This document shows, in pieces, positions 1-8,666 of a stretch of 64,000 nucleotides of DNA (position 1 is the stretch's first letter; each line of letters begins with the position of its first letter). Made by a program: the position numbers and the translations under genes. Origin of the DNA: Calditrichia bacterium (lineage in GTDB: Bacteria; Calditrichota; Calditrichia; Calditrichales; J004); contig JACKAO010000002.1 of NCBI GenBank assembly GCA_020635035.1, positions 434,001 through 498,000 of the forward strand. Reading direction: 5' to 3'. Below the pieces are notes generated by a model that was given only the letters and a program-made list of their open reading frames with translations, had not been told where the DNA came from and ran no database searches.

Positions 1-663
1 GTAACTTCCGATCGCCCGATTTATGAAACCGAAAGAAAAGTTGTTAGCAACAAAACAACAACCCAGCAAGAGGATACACCCAACCGTCGATATGAAAGGA
101 AATACTATAATACGACCAGTCGCATTAAAAGCGAATTAAGCAGCGAACGGAATGAAGCAAAAAGCACAGCACGGAGCAGCTATCCTGTTTCAAGAAAGAC
201 AAGGGAAGATTACAGTTCTGGCGGCAGGGACAACAGTTACAGCAGCCCCGTTCGTTCTTCTGAATCAAGGCCAACAGGAGTTAGCTCAAGCAAGAACAGA
301 AGCGGAAGCAACTACAGCACCCCGACTCCAACATATGATAGACCAAAGACAAGCACTCGTCCTAGCCAGACCCGTGAAGCCAGGCCAAATTATGAAAGAA
401 GTAAATCATCGGATAGAAGTAGTTCTTCATCGAATAAATCAGTAAACAGACCGTCTGATAACCGTGAATCAAGATCAAGTGGATATAGTAAACCTTCAAC
501 ATCTTCAAGGCCGAGCTATTCCACACCGCGTTCTTCAGGATCTTCTTCCCGCTCATCATCTTCGGTAAGATCAACTCCATCAAGATCATCATCTGGTTCA
601 AGTGCGCGTCCATCATCATCAGGAAAGAGCAGTAGTGGTAGTCGTTCAAAAAGGAATAACTAA
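1..663 (+). CDS. Ser/Arg-rich low-complexity protein, C-terminal part (5' end outside window)
   Basis: Reading frame 1 is open from the first base to the TAA at 661-663, giving at least 220 residues with no stop; the start lies upstream of the window. Composition is strongly biased to Ser, Arg, Pro, Thr, Asn and Tyr. The first third still has mixed charge (Glu, Lys, Arg), while the last 70 residues are nearly all Ser, Arg, Pro and Gly, ending in SRSKRNN. This looks like an intrinsically disordered, basic tail. No domain is visible, so function is unknown; the folded part, if any, is upstream. It is followed after 11 bases by the barrel protein gene and may be co-transcribed with it. A shorter ATG-initiated frame at 152-445 lies in a different phase and is a shadow of this one. 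Confidence 0.7.
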   Translation, partial: VTSDRPIYETERKVVSNKTTTQQEDTPNRRYERKYYNTTSRIKSELSSERNEAKSTARSSYPVSRKTREDYSSGGRDNSYSSPVRSSESRPTGVSSSKNRSGSNYSTPTPTYDRPKTSTRPSQTREARPNYERSKSSDRSSSSSNKSVNRPSDNRESRSSGYSKPSTSSRPSYSTPRSSGSSSRSSSSVRSTPSRSSSGSSARPSSSGKSSSGSRSKRNN

Positions 664-674
664 AGGAACCTAAA

Positions 675-2018
675 ATGAAACTGAAAATATTTTTAACGGC
701 ATTCATATTCGGATCGGCAATTGCTTTTGGACAAAATGCACAGGAAGCCGTTGAGCTTATAGAAAATGAACAGGGTTTTGGAATCAGGGCAGCCGGAATG
801 GGCAATGCGTATACAGCCGTTGCAGATGATTATTCTGCAATTTATTGGAATCCGGCCGGATTAGCACAATTAGATTATGGCCAGATATACGGTTCTTTAT
901 ATCATAACGACTATGAAAATTCAACCGGCTATTTTAATTCTTCCATCTCTGATAATCGTACTTTTACCAAATTGCAAAGTCTGGGAATTGCCTATCCTTT
1001 CCCTGTTCGCAGGGGTAGTTTTGTCATTGGTTTTGGCTATCAAAAAATAAATAATCTGGATGGTTTTGCTGAATTTGGAGGATTCAGCACAAAAGATAAT
1101 TTCTTCCAGGTAGGCGATGAAATTGTCTTTAACAAAAACATTCAGCAAGATTATTCTATTTATAACGATGGTGGAATAGATCAATGGTCATTTGCTGCTG
1201 CAATTGATTTGTCACCAAATTTTTCTGCCGGACTTTCCTTAAATTTTATAGATGGAGACAAAACGTATACTCTGGATTATCTGCAAAGCGATGACAATAA
1301 TAATTATCAGACTTTTCCTGATGATTTCAGCAGCTATGATTATTATCAGCGTATTTTGACAAATTATTCAGGATTTAATGCTGAGCTTGGCGGGCTTTTT
1401 AAACTCTCAAAAAACATGCGTTTTGGTGCGTCCATAACATTTCCGCAGACAATGACAATTGAAGAGGAATGGTCTGAAAGCTATACGCTGACTTTTGATG
1501 ACGGATTTACAAGTGATTCTACAGTTTCGGGTTCTTATGATTATGAGTTGGAATTACCATTTAAATTCAGTGCAGGACTTAGTTATGAAAATGAAATGTT
1601 AACGATCAGCAGTGCTATTGATTACAGGGACTGGTCGCAATTAAAATTTTCAGTACCTTCAAACAGGAATCCGGATGATTATGATGAACTTTTGTCAGAA
1701 AATACAATAATTCGTGATAAATACAGGGGTGTTTTATCGTATTCTTTTGGTGGAGAATTCAGAGTCCCCAGAACAGGGTTAATGTTAAGAGGCGGCTTTA
1801 AGAATGTACCTTCTGCCGAGAAAAACTTAAGCAGTGATTTTGACAGAAAGTTTTACAGTATTGGAGTTGGTTACGCAGTTGATAAACGGACAACTCTTGA
1901 TTTTGCATATACATTGGGTGAGTGGAAACGAAATTTTGACTATGCCTATAGTTCTGACACAGTTAGCGAAGAAATAAAATCACAAATATTTTTGTTTGGA
2001 TTAAAGTACCACTTTTAA
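675..2018 (+). CDS. Outer-membrane beta-barrel protein, PorV/OmpP1-FadL-like
   Basis: 447 residues with an N-terminal signal peptide (MKLKIFLTAFIFGSAIAFG, cleavage near residue 20). Straight after it comes the hallmark of the PorV/UPF0164-like group: a Gly-rich stretch (GIRAAGMGNAYTAVADD) followed by SAIYWNPAGLA, at about residues 36-63. The rest alternates aromatic and polar residues as in a beta barrel, and the protein ends in YHF, a typical terminal aromatic of outer-membrane proteins. Members either carry hydrophobic solutes (FadL type) or serve the T9SS (PorV/PorQ type); the sequence alone does not decide. A ribosome site (AAAGGA) precedes the ATG. A hairpin terminator follows the stop directly. 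Confidence 0.8.
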   Translation: MKLKIFLTAFIFGSAIAFGQNAQEAVELIENEQGFGIRAAGMGNAYTAVADDYSAIYWNPAGLAQLDYGQIYGSLYHNDYENSTGYFNSSISDNRTFTKLQSLGIAYPFPVRRGSFVIGFGYQKINNLDGFAEFGGFSTKDNFFQVGDEIVFNKNIQQDYSIYNDGGIDQWSFAAAIDLSPNFSAGLSLNFIDGDKTYTLDYLQSDDNNNYQTFPDDFSSYDYYQRILTNYSGFNAELGGLFKLSKNMRFGASITFPQTMTIEEEWSESYTLTFDDGFTSDSTVSGSYDYELELPFKFSAGLSYENEMLTISSAIDYRDWSQLKFSVPSNRNPDDYDELLSENTIIRDKYRGVLSYSFGGEFRVPRTGLMLRGGFKNVPSAEKNLSSDFDRKFYSIGVGYAVDKRTTLDFAYTLGEWKRNFDYAYSSDTVSEEIKSQIFLFGLKYHF

Positions 2019-2020
2019 AA

Positions 2021-2046
2021 AAAGGAGCTGATTTATCAGCTCCTTT
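2021..2046 (+). terminator. Hairpin terminator after the barrel gene
   Basis: A perfect 11-bp inverted repeat (AAAGGAGCTGA / TCAGCTCCTTT) with a TTTA loop begins three bases after the stop codon. The U-run is short and part of the stem. It can act in both directions, although the convergent sdhB gene ends 130 bases further on. Confidence 0.75.
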
Positions 2047-2067
2047 AAATGGCTAAAAGGAATCAGG

Positions 2068-2175
2068 ATGAAAAAACTAAACTTCGCTGGTATCAGTCAT
2101 TTCATAGAAAGATTTCAAACCAACCTTATATTCAGCATTCTTTTTTATAATGCAATTCATAACCTTTTTATGTAA
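2068..2175 (+). CDS. Possible 35-residue small protein
   Basis: A 35-codon frame starts MKKLNFAGISHF and ends NAIHNLFM. It has a good ribosome site (AAAAGGA) about 8 bases before the ATG. It fills the gap between the terminator and the end of sdhB, which is convergent and adjacent. The middle is moderately hydrophobic but not a clear membrane segment. There is no recognisable family. It could be a real small protein or a chance frame; the ribosome site and exact fit are the only support. Confidence 0.25.
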   Translation: MKKLNFAGISHFIERFQTNLIFSILFYNAIHNLFM

Positions 2176-2928
2176 TTACTTGATAGCTGCTTTTACATAT
2201 TCCCTGCGCATCCTGGCAATTGCTGAAATAGAAATTTCTTTAGGGCAAACGGCTTCACACTCCTGAATATTTGTGCAGGCCCCGAAAATTTCCTTGTCCA
2301 TTTGCGCAACCATGTTTTCAGCCCTTCTTGCTGCTTCAACCTTACCCTGTGGCAATAAAGAAAGCTGTGAGATTTTTGCACCGACAAAAAGGGATGCAGA
2401 AGCATTTGGACAAGCGGCAACACAAGCTCCGCAACCAATACAGGCAGCCATATCCATGGCGATGTCGGCATTTTCTTTAGGAACAGGGATGGCATTTGCG
2501 TCTGGTGCACTACCAGTTTTTATTGATATATAACCACCGGAAGCCATAATACGATCAAAAGCAGAGCGATCAACAACTAAGTCTTTTACAATCGGGAAGG
2601 CCCGAGCCCGCCAGGGTTCAATTACAATAGTTTCGCCATTTTTAAAATGACGCATATGAAGCTGGCACACGGTCGTTGCTTTATAGCCGCCATGCGGTAT
2701 GCCGTTAATTACAACACCACATGTGCCGCAGATACCTTCGCGGCAATCACTGTCAAATTCAACCGGTTCTTCACCTTTTTTTGTCAGGTCTTCATTTAAA
2801 ACATCGAGCATTTCCAGAAAAGACATTTCTGTTGAAATATCTGATACTTTGTACTCAACTATTTTCCCGGGGCTCGTGGCGTTTTTCTGACGCCAGATTT
2901 TTAACGTAAGATTAAGAGTCTTTTCCAT
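2176..2928 (-). CDS. sdhB: Succinate dehydrogenase/fumarate reductase iron-sulfur subunit
   Basis: 250 residues, the electron-transfer subunit of complex II on the cytoplasmic face of the membrane. The N-terminal ferredoxin-like domain has the 2Fe-2S ligands Cys62, Cys67, Cys70 and Cys88 (CREGICGTC, then VCQL). The C-terminal domain has CIGCGACVAACPN (Cys163, 166, 169, 173) and CTNIQECEAVCP (Cys218, 224, 228) for the 4Fe-4S and 3Fe-4S clusters. It is last in the sdhC-sdhA-sdhB order and begins 12 bases after sdhA ends, so the three genes form one operon. The arrangement and sequence fit the class-B type typical of Bacteroidetes and epsilon/delta proteobacteria. Confidence 0.95.
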   Translation of the reverse strand: MEKTLNLTLKIWRQKNATSPGKIVEYKVSDISTEMSFLEMLDVLNEDLTKKGEEPVEFDSDCREGICGTCGVVINGIPHGGYKATTVCQLHMRHFKNGETIVIEPWRARAFPIVKDLVVDRSAFDRIMASGGYISIKTGSAPDANAIPVPKENADIAMDMAACIGCGACVAACPNASASLFVGAKISQLSLLPQGKVEAARRAENMVAQMDKEIFGACTNIQECEAVCPKEISISAIARMRREYVKAAIK

Positions 2929-2940
2929 TGATTGAGCTCC

Positions 2941-4854
2941 TTATTTATAGCTGCGTTGAGTCAGTTTTACATTTTCAAAAACAAGATCTTCCTTATGCAT
3001 CTCCGCTGTCTTGTTTTCACCTTTAAATTCCCAGGCGGCGACAAATGAAAAATTTTCGTCATCGCGTTTAGCTTCTCCTTCTTCAGTCTGGCTTTCTTCC
3101 CGGAAATGACCACCACAGGATTCAGAACGCTGCAAGGCATCGCGGGCCATTAATTCACCTAGTTCAAAAAGATCTGCTACACGTCCGGCCATTTCAAGAC
3201 TTTTGTTCAGGTTATCACTGCTTCCGGGAACGTTAACATTCTGCCAGAATTCTTCGCGAAGCTTGGGGATTTCTTCGATGGCTTTCTTCAATCCGCTTTC
3301 ACTGCGGGCCATTCCAACATTATCCCACATTATTTTTCCTAGATCCCGGTGGTACTCGCGAACGGTTTTTTTACCGTTTAATTTTAATAGTTTGTCATTA
3401 AGAGTCTGTACTTTACTGTGGGCTTCATTAAACGAATCTCCATCAGTTTTCAATTCATCTGCTTTTTCGCCGGCAAGATAATCACCTATGGTAAATGGCA
3501 GAACAAAATAACCATCAGCTAATCCCTGCATCAGGGCACTGGCTCCAAGCCGGTTTGCTCCATGGTCAGAGAAGTTTGCTTCACCTGCTACATACAATCC
3601 GGGGATAGTGCTCATCAGATTATAATCTACCCATAACCCACCCATTGTATAATGCACGGCAGGATAAATACGCATGGGTACCTTGTAGGGATTTTCACCG
3701 GTTATTTTTTCATACATGTCAAAAAGATTGCCATAGCGTTCCCTAATAACATTTTCACCGAAGTATTTAATTGAATCTGCAAAATCAAGATAAACCGCCA
3801 GGCCTGTTTCCCCTGCGCCACGTCCTTCATCGCATACTTCTTTGGCATTTCTTGATGCTACATCACGTGGAACAAGATTTCCAAAACTGGGATATTTACG
3901 TTCAAGATAATAATCGCGTTCAGATTCAGGTATGTCGGCAGCTTTGCGCTTATCGCCCTGCTTTTTCGAAACCCATACACGGCCGTCATTTCTTAAACTT
4001 TCACTCATAAGTGTCAGTTTTGACTGATGGTCACCGGACACAGGGATACAAGTAGGGTGGATTTGAGTAAAACTTGGATTCCCATACAAAGCGCCGCGTT
4101 TGTGACTGCGCCAGGCAGCGGTTGCGTTTGAATTTACGGCGTTAGTGGAAAGATAAAACACGGTTCCATACCCACCTGTTGCAAGAACAACAGCGTGGCC
4201 GGCATAGCGTTCAATGGCGCCTGTTTTAAGATTTCTGACAATAATACCGCGAGCTTTGCCATTTTCAACAACCAGGTCAAGCATTTCACGGCGTGTAAAA
4301 ATTTCAACCATCCCGCTGTTTACCTGGCGCATTAAGCTGCTGTATGCTCCAAGAAGTAATTGCTGGCCTGTTTGTCCGCGTGCGTAAAAGGTTCTGGAAA
4401 CCTGTGCGCCACCGAAAGATCTGTTTGCAAGGTTGCCACCATATTCACGGGCAAAAGGAACGCCCTGGGCGGTTGCCTGGTCGATTATATTATTGGCAAC
4501 CTGGGCAAGCCTGTAAACATTAGCTTCACGGGAGCGATAGTCGCCACCTTTAATTGTATCATAAAATAAACGCCAGATACTGTCATTATCATTGGGATAA
4601 TTTTTTGCAGCATTTATTCCACCCTGTGCAGCAATACTGTGTGCACGTCTTGCGGAATCTTGTATACAAAATGTTTTTACGTTGTAGCCCAATTCAGCAA
4701 GTGAAGCTGCAGCAGATGCTCCTGCTAAACCGGTTCCTACAACCAGAATGGTGTATTTTCTTTTATTATTTGGATTTACAAGTTTGATGGATGCTTTATG
4801 TTTATCCCATTTTTCGGCAAGAGGTCCTGCAGGGATTTTTGAATCAAGTTTCAT
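2941..4854 (-). CDS. sdhA: Succinate dehydrogenase/fumarate reductase flavoprotein subunit
   Basis: 637 residues, the catalytic subunit that interconverts succinate and fumarate. The FAD-binding Rossmann motif (VVGTGLAGASAAASLAELG) lies at residues 38-56. The histidine that carries covalent FAD is His72 in AHSIAAQGG. HPTCIPVSG and HGANRLGASALMQGLADG are the conserved active-site and FAD segments. Length matches the class-B (Bacteroides/Wolinella) type, which is longer than mitochondrial-type SdhA in its C-terminal part. The start codon overlaps the sdhC stop by one base (position 4854 is shared), indicating translational coupling. Confidence 0.96.
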   Translation of the reverse strand: MKLDSKIPAGPLAEKWDKHKASIKLVNPNNKRKYTILVVGTGLAGASAAASLAELGYNVKTFCIQDSARRAHSIAAQGGINAAKNYPNDNDSIWRLFYDTIKGGDYRSREANVYRLAQVANNIIDQATAQGVPFAREYGGNLANRSFGGAQVSRTFYARGQTGQQLLLGAYSSLMRQVNSGMVEIFTRREMLDLVVENGKARGIIVRNLKTGAIERYAGHAVVLATGGYGTVFYLSTNAVNSNATAAWRSHKRGALYGNPSFTQIHPTCIPVSGDHQSKLTLMSESLRNDGRVWVSKKQGDKRKAADIPESERDYYLERKYPSFGNLVPRDVASRNAKEVCDEGRGAGETGLAVYLDFADSIKYFGENVIRERYGNLFDMYEKITGENPYKVPMRIYPAVHYTMGGLWVDYNLMSTIPGLYVAGEANFSDHGANRLGASALMQGLADGYFVLPFTIGDYLAGEKADELKTDGDSFNEAHSKVQTLNDKLLKLNGKKTVREYHRDLGKIMWDNVGMARSESGLKKAIEEIPKLREEFWQNVNVPGSSDNLNKSLEMAGRVADLFELGELMARDALQRSESCGGHFREESQTEEGEAKRDDENFSFVAAWEFKGENKTAEMHKEDLVFENVKLTQRSYK

Positions 4855-5534
4855 TACACACCTCCCATGTAATAAATGTAAACCGGAATAAAAACAAATC
4901 CGACGGCCAGGAGAACAGCAACAACGGTACCGGCAGAATAGATAAAGGGCGTAAAACGTTTTCCATTAATTCCCAGTGATTGAAAAGCACTCCAGAAACC
5001 ATGGCTTAAGTGCGTACCTAACAAAATCATCATTGCTACATAATAAAAGACATTGACAGGATTTGAATAATATTCATAAACAGTTTTATAGAGATCCCGT
5101 ACTTCTTTTCCATCGATCATGGTTGTATAAAAAGTACCATATTTAAAATTGTTAATATGAATAATCAAAAAGATAAAAAGCAGTAAACCGGTATAGATCA
5201 TAGATGCGGTACTGAAGCCGCGTTTACTAACGCCTTTTGCACTGCGATGAACTTCATATTTATCCGGACGCGCTTTTTTGTTTTCCAGGGTTACTTTAAT
5301 TGCATACAAAAAATGAAGCAATAGTGAAAGCACAAGTACGGATTCTACAAAATAGAGCAATCCGCCAAGGCTGGTAAGGAAATGAGCATATTTGTTAAAC
5401 GGGGTCGGATCGGTATACAAAAGCTGCAGGTTGCCAACCAGGTGCCCGATTGCAAAACCGGCCCAGCTCAAACCGGTTACACCAAGTAGTAGCTTTTTAC
5501 CAATCGTTGATCCAAATACTTGCGTAAATTGCAT
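4854..5534 (-). CDS. sdhC: Succinate dehydrogenase cytochrome b subunit, class B (five-helix)
   Basis: 226 residues with five predicted membrane helices (around residues 15-35, 60-80, 108-130, 160-180 and 200-222). His27 (IGHLVGN), His71 (LLHFLYA), His126 (IIHINNF) and His175 (GTHLSHGFW) are candidate haem ligands, as in the single-subunit di-haem anchors of class-B complex II. It anchors SdhAB and passes electrons to or from the quinone pool. There is no separate sdhD, which fits this class. It is first in the operon, with GGAG upstream of the ATG. The 180 bases upstream are AT-rich and probably hold the promoter, although no clear boxes were seen. Confidence 0.9.
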   Translation of the reverse strand: MQFTQVFGSTIGKKLLLGVTGLSWAGFAIGHLVGNLQLLYTDPTPFNKYAHFLTSLGGLLYFVESVLVLSLLLHFLYAIKVTLENKKARPDKYEVHRSAKGVSKRGFSTASMIYTGLLLFIFLIIHINNFKYGTFYTTMIDGKEVRDLYKTVYEYYSNPVNVFYYVAMMILLGTHLSHGFWSAFQSLGINGKRFTPFIYSAGTVVAVLLAVGFVFIPVYIYYMGGV

Positions 5535-5713
5535 AATATTGATCTCCGAAATAAGTCAGTTATAGATTTGAATGGGAAGGTTTATTTTATGAAAAAATTT
5601 ACCAACTCATAACATTTACGGCAAAATACATAGAAGCCACTTCCAATATAGTAAATTTTTTAAAAAGAAAAAGATGTTTATAGTTATTCTATTTATAAAA
5701 AAGTAAGAATATT

Positions 5714-6121
5714 TTACCCGGATTCCAGTTCACCGGTTGCGAACTTAAGAAGGTGTTCAAGGATTTTTAATATATAAGGTTTAATGAGATTCCATTCATC
5801 TTCACTTTCCATTTTAAATCTTATTGTTCGAAGAACATCTGTGTCATAATAAGAAAAAGTAAAATCTTCGACTATAACCCGGTACTTTTGATCAAGACAC
5901 TCGATTGTAAGTTTAAATTCGGAATAAAGTACTATTTCGGATGAGTCAATTTTTACTTTTAAAACAGCAGAAAGTAATTTTTTGACAAGATCATTGTATA
6001 TATCCTGCTTGGATAGTTTTGCTGAAGGAGTATTAAGCCAGTTAAGACAGCGGTTATAAATCTCTTCTCTGGAAAAAGGCAAATCATAATTTCGCTGATA
6101 TTTAAATAGAAGCCAATACAT
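5714..6121 (-). CDS. Hypothetical protein, possibly DUF4468-like
   Basis: 135 residues with no signal peptide or membrane segment. The pattern FSREEIYNRCLNWL near the N-terminus, then a SKQDIYNDL segment and alternating beta strands (RVIVEDFTFSYYD), resembles the DUF4468 'TBP-like fold' proteins common in Bacteroidetes; this is a weak, remembered resemblance. It stands alone, with 113 bases to the next gene on the same strand. Function is unknown. Confidence 0.55.
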   Translation of the reverse strand: MYWLLFKYQRNYDLPFSREEIYNRCLNWLNTPSAKLSKQDIYNDLVKKLLSAVLKVKIDSSEIVLYSEFKLTIECLDQKYRVIVEDFTFSYYDTDVLRTIRFKMESEDEWNLIKPYILKILEHLLKFATGELESG

Positions 6122-6234
6122 AACTCTGTTACTTTAAATTTAAGATTAAAAAGTATAAAAAATCGGACCGGAAATATAAACATAAACTGTATTAAAATGA
6201 CTTTAAATTATATCAAACCTGTATTTAATAAACA

Positions 6235-6675
6235 TCAGGCATGAATAGTTTTAAAGAATTTCTTATACAAAGGTGTTCGTATTTTAAACTGAATAAACAA
6301 CAAAGGATAAATCAAAATATCCAGCAGTTTAGAAGAACTCTTAAATACAATATGATCCAGGATTAGACTCTCCGAGTCAGATAGTTTTTCAACTTTGTGT
6401 ATATGTCTCCAGAATTTCAATGGTGTCGGGAGAGCAAAGCCCTCGTCAATAAAACACCATTGATTATCTGTTTTTGAATTATCAACAATAACACTTTTCC
6501 AGGTTTTACCAAAACCTAATTCAAGGTGCACTTCATCACCTTTTAGACAACCATCAAATCGAATTACCTTAAGCGGTACAAGGGGTGGTTTTAATGCATT
6601 AAAAAGAGCAATATCAAAATTTGAGATAATACAATCAAAAGGACAACTTAATCTGGATTTTATCTTTATTATCAT
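6235..6675 (-). CDS. SRPBCC-like ligand-binding-fold protein
   Basis: 146 residues without signal peptide. The order of segments (an early helix with FNALKPPLVPLKVIRFDG, a beta stretch with GDEVHLELGFGKTW, then FALPTPLKFWRHIHKVE and a long C-terminal helix) resembles the SRPBCC/START-like hydrophobic-ligand proteins found in many Bacteroidetes genomes. The ligand is unknown. No good ribosome site precedes the ATG, and a stem-loop (6695-6725) lies just upstream. It may be expressed with the following gene on the minus strand (5714-6121). Confidence 0.6.
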   Translation of the reverse strand: MIIKIKSRLSCPFDCIISNFDIALFNALKPPLVPLKVIRFDGCLKGDEVHLELGFGKTWKSVIVDNSKTDNQWCFIDEGFALPTPLKFWRHIHKVEKLSDSESLILDHIVFKSSSKLLDILIYPLLFIQFKIRTPLYKKFFKTIHA

Positions 6676-6694
6676 TTTGTGATACTAAAATAAA

Positions 6695-6725
6695 AAGCCG
6701 CAATTGTTGTTTACAAAAGCGGCTT
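6695..6725. promoter_or_regulatory. Stem-loop between divergent genes
   Basis: AAGCCGC at 6695-6701 pairs with GCGGCTT at 6719-6725 across a 17-base AT-rich loop. It lies 20 bases upstream of the minus-strand SRPBCC-like gene and 170 bases before the VOC gene. It could be a 5'-leader hairpin or an operator; there is no T-run to make it a good terminator. Confidence 0.35.
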
Positions 6726-6892
6726 AAAATTCAGTTACCCTTACCAAGGAAACTTTGATTAAATATAAGACTATCGATCAGGATTGTCAACGATGGAATA
6801 AACTTGTATCAAAAAGGACTTTTAAAAAGTAACATTCACTAAAAATGCTCGTTTACTTAAAACGTTTATTGATCTTAAAAGAAGGAGAAAAG

Positions 6893-7261
6893 ATGGCAAA
6901 TGTTATTAACTGGTTCGAAATTCCCGTTACAGATATGGATAGGGCTAAAAAGTTTTATGAGACAGTTTTTAATTTTGAAATGGTAAAAAATAATATGGCG
7001 AATCTGGAAATGGCATGGTTTCCAATGGAAGAAAATGCCCCGGGAGCAACCGGATCTCTTATTAAAGCTGACTCGTATGTACCTTCGTATGATGGATCAA
7101 TGGTTTACTTTAGTGTGGAAGATATTGATAAAACCCTGGCTGCCATAAATGCAAATGGAGGCAAAACGCTGAATCCCAAAATGAGTATCGGTGAATACGG
7201 CTTTGTTGCTCATTTTGAAGATTGCGAAGGGAATCGTGTAGCTTTGCACTCAATTTCTTAA
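6893..7261 (+). CDS. VOC (glyoxalase/bleomycin-resistance fold) family protein
   Basis: 122 residues from the ATG at 6893, chosen because GAAGGAG lies six bases upstream and because VOC proteins begin right at VINWFEIPVTDMDRAKKFY. A longer frame from 6845 only adds an unlikely leader. Two beta-alpha-beta-beta-beta modules are visible (residues 1-55 and about 60-122), the second ending GFVAHFEDCEGNRVALH. Such proteins bind a metal and a small substrate; the substrate here cannot be told. Likely cytoplasmic and monocistronic. Confidence 0.85.
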   Translation: MANVINWFEIPVTDMDRAKKFYETVFNFEMVKNNMANLEMAWFPMEENAPGATGSLIKADSYVPSYDGSMVYFSVEDIDKTLAAINANGGKTLNPKMSIGEYGFVAHFEDCEGNRVALHSIS

Positions 7262-7270
7262 AGCGAAAAA

Positions 7271-7342
7271 AGGGACTGACTCGTAAAGCGAAATGAGTCT
7301 AAATAAATTCAGAATAATAAAAATCCTTTCGAGACAGTCCCT
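7271..7342. terminator. Bidirectional terminator region between convergent genes
   Basis: AGGGACTGACTCG (7271-7283) is complementary, with one mismatch, to CGAGACAGTCCCT (7330-7342). A shorter competing hairpin, GACTC/GAGTC, lies at 7278-7299. It sits between the VOC gene (plus) and the peroxiredoxin gene (minus), so it can end both transcripts. Confidence 0.65.
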
Positions 7343-7348
7343 GATCTA

Positions 7349-7813
7349 TTATGCCAATTCTTTCAATGCATCCTGAATTTCTGTGTGATGCTCTTTTACG
7401 CTTACTTTAGGAAATACTTTCGCTATTTTACCCTGCGGATCAATGATAAAAGTGGACCGTACAATACCCATGTACTCTTTTCCATACATCGATTTTTTCT
7501 GCCAGACTCCATAATCTTCACACACCGTTCCATTCTCATCGCTTACCAGCGTAAATTCCAGGTTATGTTTATCTGCAAATTTACGATGGCTTTTTACTGA
7601 GTCTTTGCTCACACCAATTACTTCAGCATTTAGACTCCCTAAATCCGGTAAAGCTTCCTGGAAATTACAAGCTTCGGTTGTACATCCCGGGGTTAAATCT
7701 TTTGGATAGAAATATAAAACAACCCATTTCCCTTTTTTATCAGAAAGACTGATATTGTTGCCGTCCTGGTCAGGTAACTTAAAATCAGGTGCTTTTACTC
7801 CTGCTTCTAACAT
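7349..7813 (-). CDS. bcp: Thioredoxin-dependent thiol peroxidase, Bcp/PrxQ type
   Basis: 154 residues from the ATG at 7813, chosen because AAGGAG precedes it and because the family starts near AGVKAPDF; the longer frame adds 19 unlikely residues. The peroxidatic cysteine is Cys44 in TPGCTTEACNF. Cys49, five residues later, is the resolving cysteine of the atypical two-cysteine PrxQ group. DQDGNNISLSD and FYPKD are also typical. It reduces peroxides and organic hydroperoxides with thioredoxin in the cytoplasm. Confidence 0.93.
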   Translation of the reverse strand: MLEAGVKAPDFKLPDQDGNNISLSDKKGKWVVLYFYPKDLTPGCTTEACNFQEALPDLGSLNAEVIGVSKDSVKSHRKFADKHNLEFTLVSDENGTVCEDYGVWQKKSMYGKEYMGIVRSTFIIDPQGKIAKVFPKVSVKEHHTEIQDALKELA

Positions 7814-7912
7814 CTCATTTCTCCTTAGGTTATAAACTAATCTGGAATTATAAATTGGACTCTGTGTCAATAAAAAATTATTTTTAAACGCTTTAATTAA
7901 ACCCGGATTAAT

Positions 7913-8656
7913 ATGACTTCAAAAAAAGACAAATTATTTCTTTTTTTAGCAACTTTTTTTGTTGCCAATGCCATCATTGCTGAAATCATTGGCGGCAAGC
8001 TAATTGTACTCGGTGATGCATCTTTTAGTTTCATGCTTAACTTTGGCATTTTTGATACACAGGTAGGCCCATTTATTTTAAGTGTTGGTGTAATTCCCTG
8101 GCCTATAGTTTTTCTCTCGACGGATTTGATTAATGAATACTTCGGCAAAAAAGGTGTCCGGCAAATTACCAATATTGCAGTCGTACTGATCCTTTATATT
8201 TTCCTGATTATCTACCTGACGATGATTCCGGACGCGGCGGAAGGCATTTCACCTGTTACTGATGCTGCTTATGGACAGGTGCTGAGCCAGTCCATGTGGA
8301 TCATTGTCGGATCAATTATTGCTTTTGTTGTAAGCCAGATCGTTGATGTGCTGGTTTTTCATGTTTTCCGCAGGAGAACAGGGGGGAAAATGCTCTGGAT
8401 GCGTGCCACCGGTTCAACAATAGTTTCACAGTTTATTGACAGCGTGGTTATTCTCGGTATTGCTTTTTATCTTCCGGGTAAAATTAACCTGTCTCAATAC
8501 CTGGGATTCGCGATCACCAACTACAGTTACAAAGTGTTGATAGCGGTTATAATAACACCGCTGATCTATCTTGGCCACGGTTTGATCGACCGCTATTTGG
8601 GCAGTGAAGTCGCAGAAGAAATGATTGAAGAAGCGGCAGCCAATTCACAGATTTGA
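7913..8656 (+). CDS. Queuosine precursor transporter-like membrane protein (YhhQ/VUT family)
   Basis: 247 residues with about six membrane helices. The N-terminal ANAIIAEIIGGKL, STDLINEYFGKKGVRQ in the second helix region, and SQIVDVLVFHVFRR plus TIVSQFIDSVVILGIAF further on are the conserved segments of the YhhQ (VUT_1) family, which imports preQ0/preQ1 or free queuosine bases. No queuosine biosynthesis gene is in the window. The carbamoyltransferase begins 10 bases after its stop, so the genes are probably co-transcribed, although a functional link is not obvious. Confidence 0.85.
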   Translation: MTSKKDKLFLFLATFFVANAIIAEIIGGKLIVLGDASFSFMLNFGIFDTQVGPFILSVGVIPWPIVFLSTDLINEYFGKKGVRQITNIAVVLILYIFLIIYLTMIPDAAEGISPVTDAAYGQVLSQSMWIIVGSIIAFVVSQIVDVLVFHVFRRRTGGKMLWMRATGSTIVSQFIDSVVILGIAFYLPGKINLSQYLGFAITNYSYKVLIAVIITPLIYLGHGLIDRYLGSEVAEEMIEEAAANSQI

Positions 8657-8666
8657 TTTTTAAAAT

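Noticed and set aside
152..445. 97-codon ATG frame at the left end
   Set aside because: It is out of phase with the 220-codon open frame 1, which has a coherent Ser/Arg bias and ends just before the next gene; this frame is its shadow.
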